From Lineus longissimus (lineage: Eukaryota; Nemertea; Pilidiophora; Heteronemertea; Lineidae), in the NCBI RefSeq assembly GCF_910592395.1, contig NC_088319.1, positions 2,668,001 through 2,732,000 of the forward strand: DNA of 64,000 nt. Direction: 5' to 3'. Shown one piece after another: positions 1-9,961 of this stretch. The position numbers and the translations under genes were made by a program. Numbering within the stretch: position 1 is the first letter of the stretch; each line of letters begins with the position of its first letter. The notes below the pieces were generated by a model, which was given only the letters and a program-made list of their open reading frames with translations, did not search any database and had not been told where the DNA came from.

Positions 1-1040
1 CGAAATGTACATGCACCCGTTCACAAAACTGAATAATATCTTTAAAATCTTATACAAATCTTAATTCTTGATTTTGGCCGGGGAGATCAGAGCCGCGATA
101 ATCGATTCCTGTCCCCCATGCAAGGACCTACGATGACCACCGTAAACATGGTAAACGAGCGATTTTTGTTGCATGCAATCATGATCACAGGTCGTAGTGA
201 CAAAAAGCATAAGTCTTATTTAGGTTCAAGGATCCGGATCACAAATAGTTACGTAACTACATTTTTATATGTGAACATGCGTATGGGGTCAGATTCTATT
301 CCACGATATCCATTTTCAAAGCAAAATAAGTTTATCCACTGTTTTCTTTGAATCAATTTTAACAAATACAGTTATTGACGCTGGTTGTGTTGTTATTGAT
401 TAAACGTTGTCTTGTTAAAGCCACAGTTATCTTGCTAATATCAGGCTCTATTGCATCGGTTGTGTCTGTCGCAGCAGAACTATGGACACAAGATCAGAGA
501 GGTGACTTAACATGCTATTTTCGAAATTCACCATTTCCTGATCAGCGCCTCTTGTAGCGGAGCTCAGAGACGTAGACGCTGACGTCCTCACTTACCTCCT
601 CACTTACTTAAGAGATTTACTTTTGGCGAACTATTGACCAAACGAAGCTTGATATGCCTAATTATTATTTCCGCATGGTAAATGTGTGCTTTTACCTTTG
701 ATGTGTTGTTGTGAATTACGTGTACGCTCTATTAAACGTCCTTGGTTTCAGTTGATGTGTCTGGCATTTGACCGACGAATGTTTGGGGTCAGCGCTGACA
801 GCAGTGTTAAAGTACGTTATTTGTACACAAATGCATTTGAGATATACATGTACGCTCGTGCCATGCAAAATTCTGCATTTTAACATATCCCAGGAGGCTG
901 TTGGTTGAGTTTCCAAAAACTCTCAGTTCCGCAAACAGAAAGAGGCTAACTATGACTTGTGATAGCAATGTATTTCAGAATGTCCCTTCGATAATCAAAT
1001 CGTCATTGATCCATTGTCGAAATATGCTTGTTTTAACAGA

Positions 1041-1122
1041 AAATTTCGCGTTTAGGAGGTTTTCACAAATTTGGCGAGTAGGTCATGATCGCGAAAGCAT
1101 TCTGCCGCGAAAATCCTTTCCT
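1041..1122. repeat. TTTCGCG/CGCGAAA element in head
   Basis: Short stretch with several TCGCG or CGCGA motifs in both orientations, surrounding a TCATGATCGCGAAA core. It recurs in every head (for example near 14456, 22250, 31004, 38269, 46977, 54796 and 63232). The motif layout suggests an old interspersed element rather than a gene. The rest of the head, 1-1290, shows no frame I would defend. Confidence 0.4.
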
Positions 1123-1300
1123 TTCTGGCAAGAATTCCATGTCATTGTTGGCATTGCATCCAGCTACAGGCCTTATTGCGATCGAGGTGTTTAAAGAGAC
1201 TGCGTTTACAGTGTGCCCTTCGAAATTAGCACGTATCGTAATGACTCCTAATAACCACAAATTCCACATGTCTTGAATAGCGCCCAACAATCGTTGGTCC

Positions 1301-1890
1301 TGTGTGCACCTTAAGTGCACCCAGGACCAATCTTGGTGTACCTTAACTTCACTTAAAGATCCGTATGTGCACCCAGTGTGAAATTCGCGCCGATTAAAAA
1401 CCTGTGTCCAAGGTTGAAAATGGTATGTTTGTCTTGTAGCAAATCAGAACATCTCGTGTCGAACATTTGCTCTATTTTTCGCTTAAAAAGTGTATACATG
1501 TACATGTATGACAGATGGTGGTAAGAAATAAAGAAAAAGTATTTTTAAGAACATAATACTATTTACTATGTCATTAGGTATGCTGTATGAGATGATTCCC
1601 CCATCCATACATACATCCGTTCATAGCACACGTGTGCGCAATGACCCCTAGATCCTGCCACTGATGTCGAACTGACATTTTGACACCTCGTTTACAGTTA
1701 GTGTTCAGCAAAATTACGGATGTAGAGCAAAAGCACGCGTACCCCACATCGGACACAGGTTTTTTAATCGGCGCGTATTTCAATCTGTTTGCACATAATG
1801 ATCCTTTTAAAGCAGCACCCAGGAGCATCCTGGGTGCGGTGCTGTTAAGGTACACCCAGCTTGGTCCTTGGTACACCTAAGGTGCACCCA
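1301..1890. mobile_element. Foldback-type element, U1
   Basis: About 590 bp with long imperfect inverted arms. Sequence from 1301 to about 1420 (GTGCACCTTA, GGACCAA, GGTGTACCTTAAC, CGCGCCGATTAAAAA, CCTGTGTCC) reappears in the same order as its reverse complement between about 1730 and 1890. Arms contain smaller palindromes, such as GCACCCAGGA-gca-TCCTGGGTGC at 1815-1837. No coding frame is seen inside, so it is probably non-autonomous. Target duplication not resolved. Confidence 0.6.
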
Positions 1891-2299
1891 TGACGACATT
1901 TGCCCTTTCGACGACACTGACTGTATTGCATGTGTTAGGTCGACTGAAATATTGTGAAGGATAGACACCTACATGTAGATGTAGGTGACACTAGTTAATT
2001 TGTTTTAGTTATATCGTGTATTCAAAAATGAAAGAAACAATCACATGCAAAAAAATTTCTGAAGAAAATCTGTTGAGAAACCCATTACCTTTACAGTATT
2101 CTAAACGGATTTTGATAGGTGCTATATAGGTTTTTCATGTATGATTTAAAAAGTTATTTTAGTTATATAGAGTTTCTATGTTTATAAAATACATAGACTA
2201 CACTGTATATACTATATAGATTTTTTTTCACATGGGATCTTATAGTTTATAGGTTGTCCTTTACAAACCCTATACAGGTGCTATACCGGTATAGATTTT

Positions 2300-2306
2300 A
2301 TATAGC
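2300..2306 (+). promoter_or_regulatory. TATATAG box upstream of PAN frame, U1
   Basis: TATATAG lies 140 bp before the ATG at 2440, in an AT-rich stretch (2081-2330) full of CTATATAG-like motifs. The box and its spacing (131-147 bp) recur in all seven units, including the otherwise divergent class B heads. Candidate core promoter only. Confidence 0.3.
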
Positions 2307-2439
2307 CTTTTTTGGCCATTTTTGGCCATTTTCTTTAAATATTTGCTCCGGAGGATTTTGTCTGTGGTATAAGTTTGCAATGACACCATCAATATCTCGA
2401 GAAAGCAGGTAATCCAATCAAGAATTATATTGCGTGTAA

Positions 2440-2826
2440 ATGCAATTCATGACTATATGGGAGTTATTGCTGGTCCTGACCAACATTGACAGAGCTCTAG
2501 CAAGTTTAGTGTTTTCCTCATTTCAATTCATGGCAATGGACATTAACGGAACTGATAGCAATTTAACTTTCGCAATCTTACGAGTTCAGTCAATTCTTCG
2601 ATGTGGTATGGCATGCTCGAATATTCAGATGTGCGTTGCCTTTTTCACCACCCCCCAGAACGGCCATGACCGCCATGATCAAACGGAAACCTGCCATCTT
2701 CACATGGATGCTGCTACCAAGGACTGGACTTGCAGAGACGGGAAAACAGGGCATCGGCTTTGGAAAAAGCAGGTAGCCAATATTTTGGTTTTTATATTCG
2801 CAACCTATTTTGCAATAAAGACATAA
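2440..2826 (+). CDS. Secreted PAN/apple-like protein or first exon, copy 1
   Basis: 128-codon frame. The first ~21 residues look like a signal peptide (core WELLLVL, then ALA before a likely cleavage site), so the product probably enters the secretory route. The mature part has five Cys (55, 59, 65, 85, 98). C-x3-C-x5-C followed by ETCHLH resembles PAN/apple modules, which mediate protein or carbohydrate binding; the match is by eye. N-glycosylation sequons lie at 36 (NGT) and 41 (NLT). CAG|GTAGCC at 2770-2778 could be a phase-0 splice donor after codon 111; then the last 17 codons, a hydrophobic tail, are intron and the partner would be the long frame at 4172. Without splicing it is a 128-residue protein with AATAAA at 2814-2819 inside its last codons. 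M89 and L116 are unique to this copy. Confidence 0.6.
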   Translation: MQFMTIWELLLVLTNIDRALASLVFSSFQFMAMDINGTDSNLTFAILRVQSILRCGMACSNIQMCVAFFTTPQNGHDRHDQTETCHLHMDAATKDWTCRDGKTGHRLWKKQVANILVFIFATYFAIKT

Positions 2827-2887
2827 TTTGCTGTTGTTGCGTGCGCAACCGGTCAGACACTAGGACGGCGCTGCTTGCCCTACTGAC

Positions 2888-3510
2888 AAGCTCGCACTGG
2901 ACTGTGTGATATCGGAATTTCGTTAGTCCTAGACTGGTTGCCTACCAGGGCTGAAGAAGCCATATTTAGTATATTTAGTGTGTTGGGTTTATTTACAGCT
3001 AGTATGAATTACTCGTTCTATGGAACGATCTCCATCATCCGCGCATTGCGCCCATAATTGTTAAAACTCAAATTTTCTTCAACGACGTTAACTGGTCGCC
3101 CGAGACTGGAATATGCAACTTTATGCAGCTGTTGAAACAAAAACCTAATTCTCGTGCGAATGCATGGCGTATAGTCAACTGAGGAATAAGGTGTACACCT
3201 ACACTTCAACTTTGAGGGTAAATTATGGTCGTCTGATGATTACTTCGATTCAACTGAACTGGTAAACATTTTTCACAAATATATGATAAATTACGTGAAA
3301 CTGCACAATACTACTTTCAAATTCAGACCGACCTCTGCTTTAGGCGTACCTGTCTATAATGAAGTCGTATTTAAGTCGTGCACTGCAATTTGGATAACCA
3401 CTTCATTGTAGTTATCTTATACACTGATCCAATTTGATATTATAAACATTACTGTAAAAATCCAGATGGAATGGCATAATGAAAACGTTCGTCGATTTAC
3501 TGAATATTAG
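2888..3510 (+). pseudogene. Relic coding-like stretch between the two frames, U1
   Basis: Three consecutive plus-strand frames read like protein but are joined only by frame changes: about 2890-3057, 3004-3182 and 3190-3510. The third is the most suggestive (GKLWSSDDYFDSTELVNIF, later NITVKIQMEWHNENVRR after another shift). In this unit one base is missing near 3371, where U3 and U4 read CAA and U2, U5, U6 and U7 read TAA. It could be a decayed exon, an old TE fragment, or chance. Equivalent stretches follow the PAN frame in every unit. Confidence 0.25.
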
Positions 3511-4171
3511 ATAACCGTACGTAATTCAATATCGAGATGAGGTCGGAGAGGGACTCGGAGTGGGACTCGGAACGGGCCAAGGCTCAGATTTAGCGGAATC
3601 TGCAATAAACATTTGAAAAGTTCTATTAGTATCAATTTGCTGAAACCCATATATTTATCGACTTCGGAAAAAAAACAACCAACATGCATGACAAAATGAT
3701 CTGCATTATTCTTCTCGGACCATTTCCACATCGGCTGTGGTGGGGAGAAGGCCAAACGTAGCAATTTTTACAAATAATTATCATATACATATTCTATAGC
3801 GATCTTTTCATGTGCATTGTTTTTGGGTGTTTCCGCTCAATTTTACCATATTTCCCAGTTTTCCGCAGTTTTCGTAGATTCCGCTTAATTGCCCTGGCCG
3901 TCAGGATGATTTTCAGAGTGGCGCTCATTGTTGCCAACCTGTCTATAATATATACAGGGTATACCAAAAAGGATGTATCCACCTATACGTAAATAATGGG
4001 TTTTTATAAACAGGATGAGCGCATTACTTATGAAGATTGTCTAATCAACAGAGAGAGACAGCCTTCCATCTCTCCCACAATGTAATGTATTAAAACCTAA
4101 TTTCAACAATTTCATCCACTTCATTTAAAGCTGTCATATCTTAACTTTTAACCGCCACGCCGAACTAGCAG

Positions 4172-5275
4172 AGGGGCACCTATCGGTCGTACCGTGATGT
4201 AAGGATCTATGGCCAGTTCCCACCGTGGGCGGCATCAGTATTTTACCACACAGGGCTAAGTGTCATAGTCACAATGGCTCGTTTTCATTACTCCTTGAGT
4301 CCTTATCGTAACGTCTACGTCTACAGCCAAGATGATATCAGCGGAGATTTTAAACTGACGTATCATTTTCATTTTAACGAGCTCACATACATTGCTGGCG
4401 AATATGACAATGATGTCATAGGTGTTAGCACTCGTCGTGGACGGAAATCTGTCGCTGAAAAGTTGCGAGCATTTCAATTCGATTTGATTGAAAGTAGCAA
4501 TTGCCGAGAGTTGATTCTACCGTATGGTGAACTTGAGAAAAGCCTCGGTCCAAAGAATTCGACGTTCAAATATTTCAAAATGGTTTCATGTGGTGAGAAT
4601 GTTTTCTTGGAGTTGACCTTTCGATGCAAATTTCAGCAGCACAAAAACAGGGGAAAAGACCTGTTTATGTCTTGGTTAAATTGGTATAAAATAGTAAACA
4701 TAGGGTTTGTTCTTAAACTTCGGTATGTTAAAAGCCTAAAAGAGATAAATTACTCTCTTGTGCCTGAAGCCGAAAGTGCTTTATTATCTGATGTGGATAA
4801 CATCATGTTAGAGGATATCCGATGTGATTTGAATGGTTATCTCTATAAATCATCAGCTAGAACACACTCCATCACCATCTTAGAAAAACCGTACGAGTAT
4901 AATAAATCCACGTCGATTATCTTACGTGATGATTTTTTCAGAAAATTGGGAGACTCTGCAATTCTGTCTTTGTTAGGATCATATAATGTCGTCGTTGAGG
5001 TTCATCGGGCGAAGTTCGTTACCATATTTTTAAGTAAGCGTCCTAAGGAGAGCTTTAGGCTGAATCCTAAGAATCACGCTCAATTTCTGTTTAGGTTGCA
5101 ATTGGGGCCATGCCTGGATGAATCCGAGGTGGAAGCTAAGAATACGTTATTGATGACCTTACGTGACCCTTTTGTCTCCAACCATTGGTTAATAGTCGGT
5201 GCGAATGAAAGATTATTTGCCTGGCCCAAATTCGCTACTGGTAAGCAAATGACCGCAAAGGTATTTACTCTGTAA
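4172..5275 (+). CDS. Long open frame of unknown family (likely terminal exon), copy 1
   Basis: About 367 codons if read from AGG at 4172, just after CTAGCAG, a possible splice acceptor with branch-like CTTAAC ~30 bp upstream; the TAG inside it (4166-4168) is the upstream in-frame stop. The extension reads RGTYRSYRDVRIYGQFPPWA, then about 14 more residues to the ATG at 4274. From that Met, 333 residues follow with five Cys (77, 106, 118, 184, 280), many Tyr/Phe, basic character, no membrane segment and no motif I recognise. ATG 4274 has a good Kozak context, but four copies have GTG, arguing that translation does not start there. Spliced in phase 0 to the PAN exon it would give ~478 residues. 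T97 is unique to this copy. Function unknown. Confidence 0.65.
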   Translation, partial: RGTYRSYRDVRIYGQFPPWAASVFYHTGLSVIVTMARFHYSLSPYRNVYVYSQDDISGDFKLTYHFHFNELTYIAGEYDNDVIGVSTRRGRKSVAEKLRAFQFDLIESSNCRELILPYGELEKSLGPKNSTFKYFKMVSCGENVFLELTFRCKFQQHKNRGKDLFMSWLNWYKIVNIGFVLKLRYVKSLKEINYSLVPEAESALLSDVDNIMLEDIRCDLNGYLYKSSARTHSITILEKPYEYNKSTSIILRDDFFRKLGDSAILSLLGSYNVVVEVHRAKFVTIFLSKRPKESFRLNPKNHAQFLFRLQLGPCLDESEVEAKNTLLMTLRDPFVSNHWLIVGANERLFAWPKFATGKQMTAKVFTL

Positions 5276-5570
5276 CAAAGTACTCGGGTGGACTTATATT
5301 GTTTATAAAGCTGAGCTGCACGAACAAATCTCACAGTAGCTGATTAAGAAACTAAGATGAGACGGATACGGCACAGCTATGGATGCAATATTTCTGACTG
5401 CTACTATGTCTAATAATTCACTACGTTATCTTTTCGGAATTTGCACACTAGAATCTTTGTCAAAATTCTTATATCTACTATATATTATAGTAATGAAACA
5501 CAGCCTTGGGCAGCCGGTGTCATATTATAGTTGACCAGGTTTAGGAGCATTGGTTAGGCAAGAGTCTTTA

Positions 5571-5810
5571 AATAAAAAATTTGAAAGACTCTCAGACTGG
5601 TTGAAAGACTCTGGTCAGGCAAATCCCAAGGATACTAAGTAATCTTGTTCTGAGCAACACCACTATCTTTTAATAAATGTGATGTGGTCACATTCCGGAG
5701 TTCAACTCGTGCCATTGGTCAGAACGATATGAAAACACTATGAGCAAGTCGATGACTCTCATTTGAATGACGGTCGCCGTATTTGAAAGATCATCTTTCA
5801 AATGAGAGTC
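5571..5810 (+). terminator. PolyA signals and GACTC stem-loops, U1
   Basis: AATAAA at 5571-5576 and 5672-5677, about 300 and 400 bp after the long frame's stop, are candidate polyadenylation signals. AGAGTCTTT (5561) can pair with AAAGACTCT (5584 or 5604). Further on, 5754-5766 pairs with 5798-5810 (GACTCTCATTTGA / TCAAATGAGAGTC), and within it TTTGAAAGAT-c-ATCTTTCAAA (5782-5802) is a perfect hairpin. The stretch 5276-5560 shows no other gene. Confidence 0.35.
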
Positions 5811-6075
5811 TGGAAAGAGTCAGTTCGAACACTAAACTGTTATTGCAATACAACGCAATAGTTTGAAATTGAAAGTGAAAGAAAGCGTTATTCGGAGGTT
5901 TCAGCTTGCATCTTCTTTTATTGACGGTCATGGCCTCTATGGACCATATAATACAATCCATCAGAATACAATACGGCCGGAGACCTTTTCCAGGGGGACA
6001 TTTTCCACTTCTACACTGGATTGTGTGACCCAGTTCAATTTTGTCATCGATCAATTGAGTTCACCATCGCGTTGC

Positions 6076-6290
6076 AAAGATATCTGGTCGATCATCTTCA
6101 TCGAATCGGAGTTTACGTCCTCATTTCAAAGATGTCTGGTCGCCGTCGTCACCGAGTTGGAGTTCATGCTCACGTTCGTGTTTCAACGATCGCTGGTCGA
6201 GTGCAGTCACCGAGTCGGAGCTTTTGACCACGTTTCAACGATCTCAGGTTGATTATCGTCACCGAGTCGGAGTTCATGCAAATCTTTTGA
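6076..6290. repeat. ~52 bp minisatellite, four units, U1
   Basis: Four degenerate units of about 52 bp, each with AACGATnnCTGGTCG near the start, CACCGAGTCGGAGTT in the middle and GTTTC at the end; the second has about 5 extra bases. A 129-codon frame runs across it only because the period leaves few stops; the frame phase shifts between units, so a protein repeat is unlikely. Confidence 0.65.
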
Positions 6291-6957
6291 TCGTTGTGTT
6301 TGTATTTTTTATGTCTATTTTAGACTACTTCTCAATGTTGGCTAGATGCATGATTTGCTGTAATGTTATCATTAATCCTGTGGTTCTGGTCATCATTTAA
6401 TCGCGAGGCTTACAAGCGTCCTGGGATCACTTGATGAGCATGAATAATTGGTGAGATAGAAGACATTTGCCAGTAAGTTGAAGTGTGATTTAGATTCGAT
6501 CTAAACCTTCCGACGTCCGCGTTCATTCATGTATATATGGTCAGGTCAGCTAGCGTCTGCTATCTCATGTCATCACTCCATTCCCGATTGAGGGTCCCAT
6601 GGAATTGCATCGTTTAGCTCAACTCTACTCATTGGACTTTTTTAAATTGTATGGCTTGCGATTCTGTCAGGTCCGGCCAGTGGAGACCAGTTTGCCACTG
6701 GCAAACCTGCAGACCAGTGCAACCTGCTCAGAGTCCGACAATCGGCGACTAAACCGGTACCCCAACCACAGTCTTTGACTTTGGTGTGGAGGGTGGCCAG
6801 ACACCCAGATGGAACTAAAACCAATCTCCATCTTCAGAGCTGATGAGCTCATTGTCCAGCCCTTGGCCATCTATCGACTCCTGTAGTGGAGATGGGCTCC
6901 ACAAGGAGTTACCCAGCCCGTGAATCAACATGGCAAGGAAACAACGAAATCCATACC

Positions 6958-7872
6958 GGACTCCAGACTCTTCTTGAGTGGTCAACATTCCTAGCGTGGG
7001 CATGGATCGACAGGTTTGGTTCATAAGGACACCGCTCCAGCAGTTCTGAAAGCAACTAATTGGTAGCCCCTATTGCACCAACTGTGAAATCACTAAAAAC
7101 TAACCAGTATTCAGTTGTTCCAAAAAAAAGGGAGGTAAAACTACCATTAAAATGGTTAAGAATTACCATTTTGATAGTTAAAACAACTAATTTCACAGTC
7201 AGTGCAATAGCAACTTCATGTACCAGAGTAGTAAAACATAGCTACAATTAGTTACTTTTACTATTTAATTTTAAAAAGAGTACTGACCAGTCTCCAACCG
7301 TATGATGACTGTGAGGATCAGCGCAAAACCATTCAACCTGTCAGTTGTCCAGATCTACGCTCCAACAAGCTATGGATCCGAGGACAGGATGAATGGCTTT
7401 TACGACGATTTCATGGCTACTATGCAGTCTCTCTCAAAGCAGGACATTATTCTGGTAGTCGGGGGCTGTAACGCAATAATCGGCACTGACGCCTCAGACT
7501 TATTGAAAGGCAACGTCGGGAGATTTTCCTCAGGAGTAACATCGAGAGGGGCCTCCGGCTAACTGAATTTGCTAGATTCCACGAACTCGCCATATAGCCA
7601 ACACCTTCCAGCCTCAAAAACTCAGTCGAAAGACAACCTGGCATTCACCTAGTGGTAATACACACAACAAGATCGACTACCTTATGGTTACGAAAAGGTT
7701 CATGAGCAGCATCAACATGGCTAAGACCAGGACCTATCCAGGAGCAGATGTTGGATTTGACCATGAGCCTATCCTCAACCCAATGGCGCTTTTACTATCC
7801 TCATGGCAAGCTACAATCCACGCCCGAGTTGTCCCTTTGAGATACTGTATTATGCTAAATGACCTTGAATAA
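6958..7872 (+). pseudogene. RTE-type retrotransposon endonuclease fossil, U1
   Basis: Fragments read like the apurinic-type endonuclease of RTE-like (CFDP2-related) elements: GLVHKDTAPAVLKAT near 7015-7056, then after a MITE RISAKPFNLSVVQIYAPTS (from about 7317), VVGGCNAIIG at the position of the usual GDFNA motif, GNTHNKIDYLMVTKRFMSS, and GADVGFDHEP near the C-terminal His motif. The metal-site Asp of GDFNA is replaced by Gly. The N-terminal part seen in U2-U7 is deleted, frames shift, and there is no reverse transcriptase. Dead fragment. The stretch 6291-6957 holds only non-coding sequence, perhaps the element's 5' part. Confidence 0.7.
7055..7282. mobile_element. MITE-like insertion inside endonuclease fossil, U1
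   Basis: About 228 bp interrupt the reading exactly between VLKAT and PVSNRMMTVRISAK. Left AACTAATTGGTAGC and CTATTGCACcaACTGTGAAAT are mirrored on the right by ATTTCACAGTcaGTGCAATAG (7189-7211) and GCTACAATTAGTT (7241-7253). A second palindrome (ACCATTaAAATGGT, ACCATTTTGATAGTT) fills the middle. No coding capacity. Exact ends and target duplication are not resolved. Confidence 0.65.
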
Positions 7873-8649
7873 CGTGTGACAGTGAGAGACTGATATTTCT
7901 GCTCATATGGCGGAATTTCAAATGTTAAATGCTTAAAGGAATTGGCGGCTTTTTATTGCAGTTTGTTTTTTTTTCCTCTGGTTCATAATGAGTAAACTAT
8001 TTTTCTCAACGAGTTTGATGCTTTTCCAATTTTTATTTCAGCTCTTAGATAGTAGAAAAATGCGTCATTCGTTATTTCTGGTACGTACACGTCTTGGCGC
8101 GAAAGACTTTTCCCGCCACGTGAGTGCACGCTGATATTCGAGTTCACATATGAACCCCGCTATCAAGACGCAACGTCATTTCCATTTATCTTCGCACTTG
8201 CGGGGTAACCAAGCGCCATCAGCGTGACGACAGAAATTCGAGATCAGCACCAAGAGGTCACAGGGTAGATCCATGGCTCCAGGAAACGCCTTACTAGTGC
8301 ATCGTTCCACGTGGAAATGGTCGACGCACGGAGAGCTAACTCGGGTCAAATCGGAGTCAAAATCGAAAAAGGGTGATAATTCAGTCAGATTTTGAAATTT
8401 CCTCTTTTTGTGCAATTTGTTGATGGAAACTACTTAATATATAGATTAAAAAGAAGTGACTGGGCAGCCGACAGCTGAATAATATTGCCCTTAATAATGC
8501 CAATGGTCTTTTAATGCCAACCCGCTTTAAAGTCTTAATTGGGCATCTCATAAAACATAACCCCTGCTGGAATGCAAACAGGATTTTAAAAGTAGGAAGC
8601 AGATGTTTAGACGTTTATGCTATACCCGATTAAACGACTGATAAAACGA
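7873..8649. other. Long tail segment, no gene seen, U1
   Basis: About 570 bp here (roughly 7930-8500) are shared only with U5 (44940-45510) and absent from the tails of U2, U3, U6 and U7. It contains CACGTG-type motifs (CCACGTGAG near 8116, CCACGTGGA near 8308) and no long frame that is conserved between the two copies. Confidence 0.5.
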
Positions 8650-9460
8650 TAGAGATAATATATACTTGTTCACAAAACTGAATAAGATCTTAACGATCTC
8701 ATACATAACTTATCTCGATTTTGGCCCGTGAGAGCCTCTATAATTGATTCCTGTCGCATGCAGTTACCTGCGATGACCACCGTAAACATGGTTAATGTGT
8801 GAGTTTTGTCACATGCAGTCATGATCACCGGTCGTAGTGACAAAAAGCACTAGTCTGCTTTAGTTTCAATGATCTGGATACGCAAGCTACGTAATAGCTA
8901 CGTAACTACATTTTGTATATCAAAATGCGCATGGGGTCTGATTCTAATCTGCGATATCGATTTTCAAAGCACTCGACGTCAAAATATAAAGGTTTTCTTT
9001 GATAATTCAATTTAATCAAATGCAATTATTGACGCTGGTTGTGTTGTTATTCATTAAACGTTGTCTTGTTAAAGCCACAGTTATCGTGTCATGAGGATCT
9101 ATTGCATCGATTGTGTCTGTTGCAGCAGAACTAGGAGGTGACTAAGCATGCTATTTTCGGCCTTTTTCCTGATCAGTGTTGTAGCGGAGCCAGTCTGATG
9201 ATGTGGGGAAAAATATTTCTTTCCGTCATCATGTCGACTGTTTTCCCCGACAACAGAGCCAACACAGCAGCTCCGACTCTATAGAGGCGCTGATCAGGAA
9301 TTAAAGAGGCTAATTGTGCTTCGGAATAGGATCCGAGGCTTAGGGTCTATATTGAGATACCAATACCATTTACCTTGTTGCTAAAATTTCGTCGAAACCT
9401 GCGCTGGTTTTCAAATCTAAATTACCTTTTTTTCAGTATTCAAAATTTGTGAGATTAATA
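8650..9460. other. Class B head, first part, U2
   Basis: Homologous to the class A heads at about 80-90% up to the TTCCTGATCAG motif near 9164. It then carries about 270 bp specific to class B, bordered by an inverted copy of the CCTGATCAGCGCCTCTATA region (9167-9184 versus 9279-9300). No supported gene. Confidence 0.5.
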
Positions 9461-9942
9461 TACTCCAGTCTCGGCTTTTTATGGTGGGTTCATTATCTCC
9501 ACGGCCTACCGCCTACACAGCCAGTAATGTGATGTGAGACCGCCTCCACCATATGAATGGCTGAACGTCTGTCATTCACATTTGGATCGTGTGACTGCTA
9601 GCATGGGACGCGGTCCTTGTGAAATTGATTGAGCCACAGGGAAAGTTATGGTTCATTACAGCCAATCTTTTAATGTTCAATGTATGACCGAAATTGATAC
9701 AGTTTGTAATATTGAAAGTTTTACTTCACACTGCTATTACGATAAATAAAATTAATGCTATAATGCAGGGTGTCGCAAAAGAAATGCGCGAATTTTACAT
9801 TCTGAGTATGAACCATAAACTGCCTGGGGGTCTAAATTTTCTTTAAAATTGCAACGTTTGGTGCATTTTTCTCTAAACATAAGAAATGACTACAGTCTCA
9901 ATTCAGAATTGAACTTTTCACATCGAGGTAAACAAGAAATGA

Positions 9943-9961
9943 GATAGATAGATAGATAGAT
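9943..9961. repeat. GATA microsatellite
   Basis: Uninterrupted GATA repeats of about 19 bp inside the pogo element. Confidence 0.8.

Larger units (their letters stand above)
1..8649 (+). repeat. Tandem unit U1 (class A head)
   Basis: First unit of the array, about 8.65 kb; its left edge may lie outside the window. It holds one PAN-type frame, one long frame, a foldback element, a minisatellite and an endonuclease fossil. Its tail (7873-8649) is the long type shared only with U5; both are followed by class B heads. Across the two gene frames it is nearly identical to U7. Confidence 0.9.

Noticed and set aside
686-1194. Two short plus-strand frames in the head (65 and 97 codons), repeated in class A units
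   Set aside because: They overlap minus-strand frames of equal quality, run through the CGCGAAA repeat element, and have no start context, motif or splice logic; similarity between units only reflects recent duplication.
3810-3992. Plus-strand frame of 60-91 codons upstream of the long frame
   Set aside because: Its length varies between units because a TAA is present in U1 and U7, and it is largely deleted in U4. Composition is low-complexity (Arg/Phe runs).
5791-6252. 129-codon plus-strand and 87-codon minus-strand frames over the minisatellite region
   Set aside because: They are produced by the repeat and hairpin sequence. The ~52 bp period changes frame from unit to unit, and U5 does not keep the long frame.
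6076-6290. CRISPR-like array
   Set aside because: Repeats are contiguous and degenerate with no unique spacers, and the genome is animal.
6642-7024. Minus-strand frames with GCLATL and similar strings in every tail
   Set aside because: They lie antisense to the RTE fossil and its 5' part; shadows of a decayed element.
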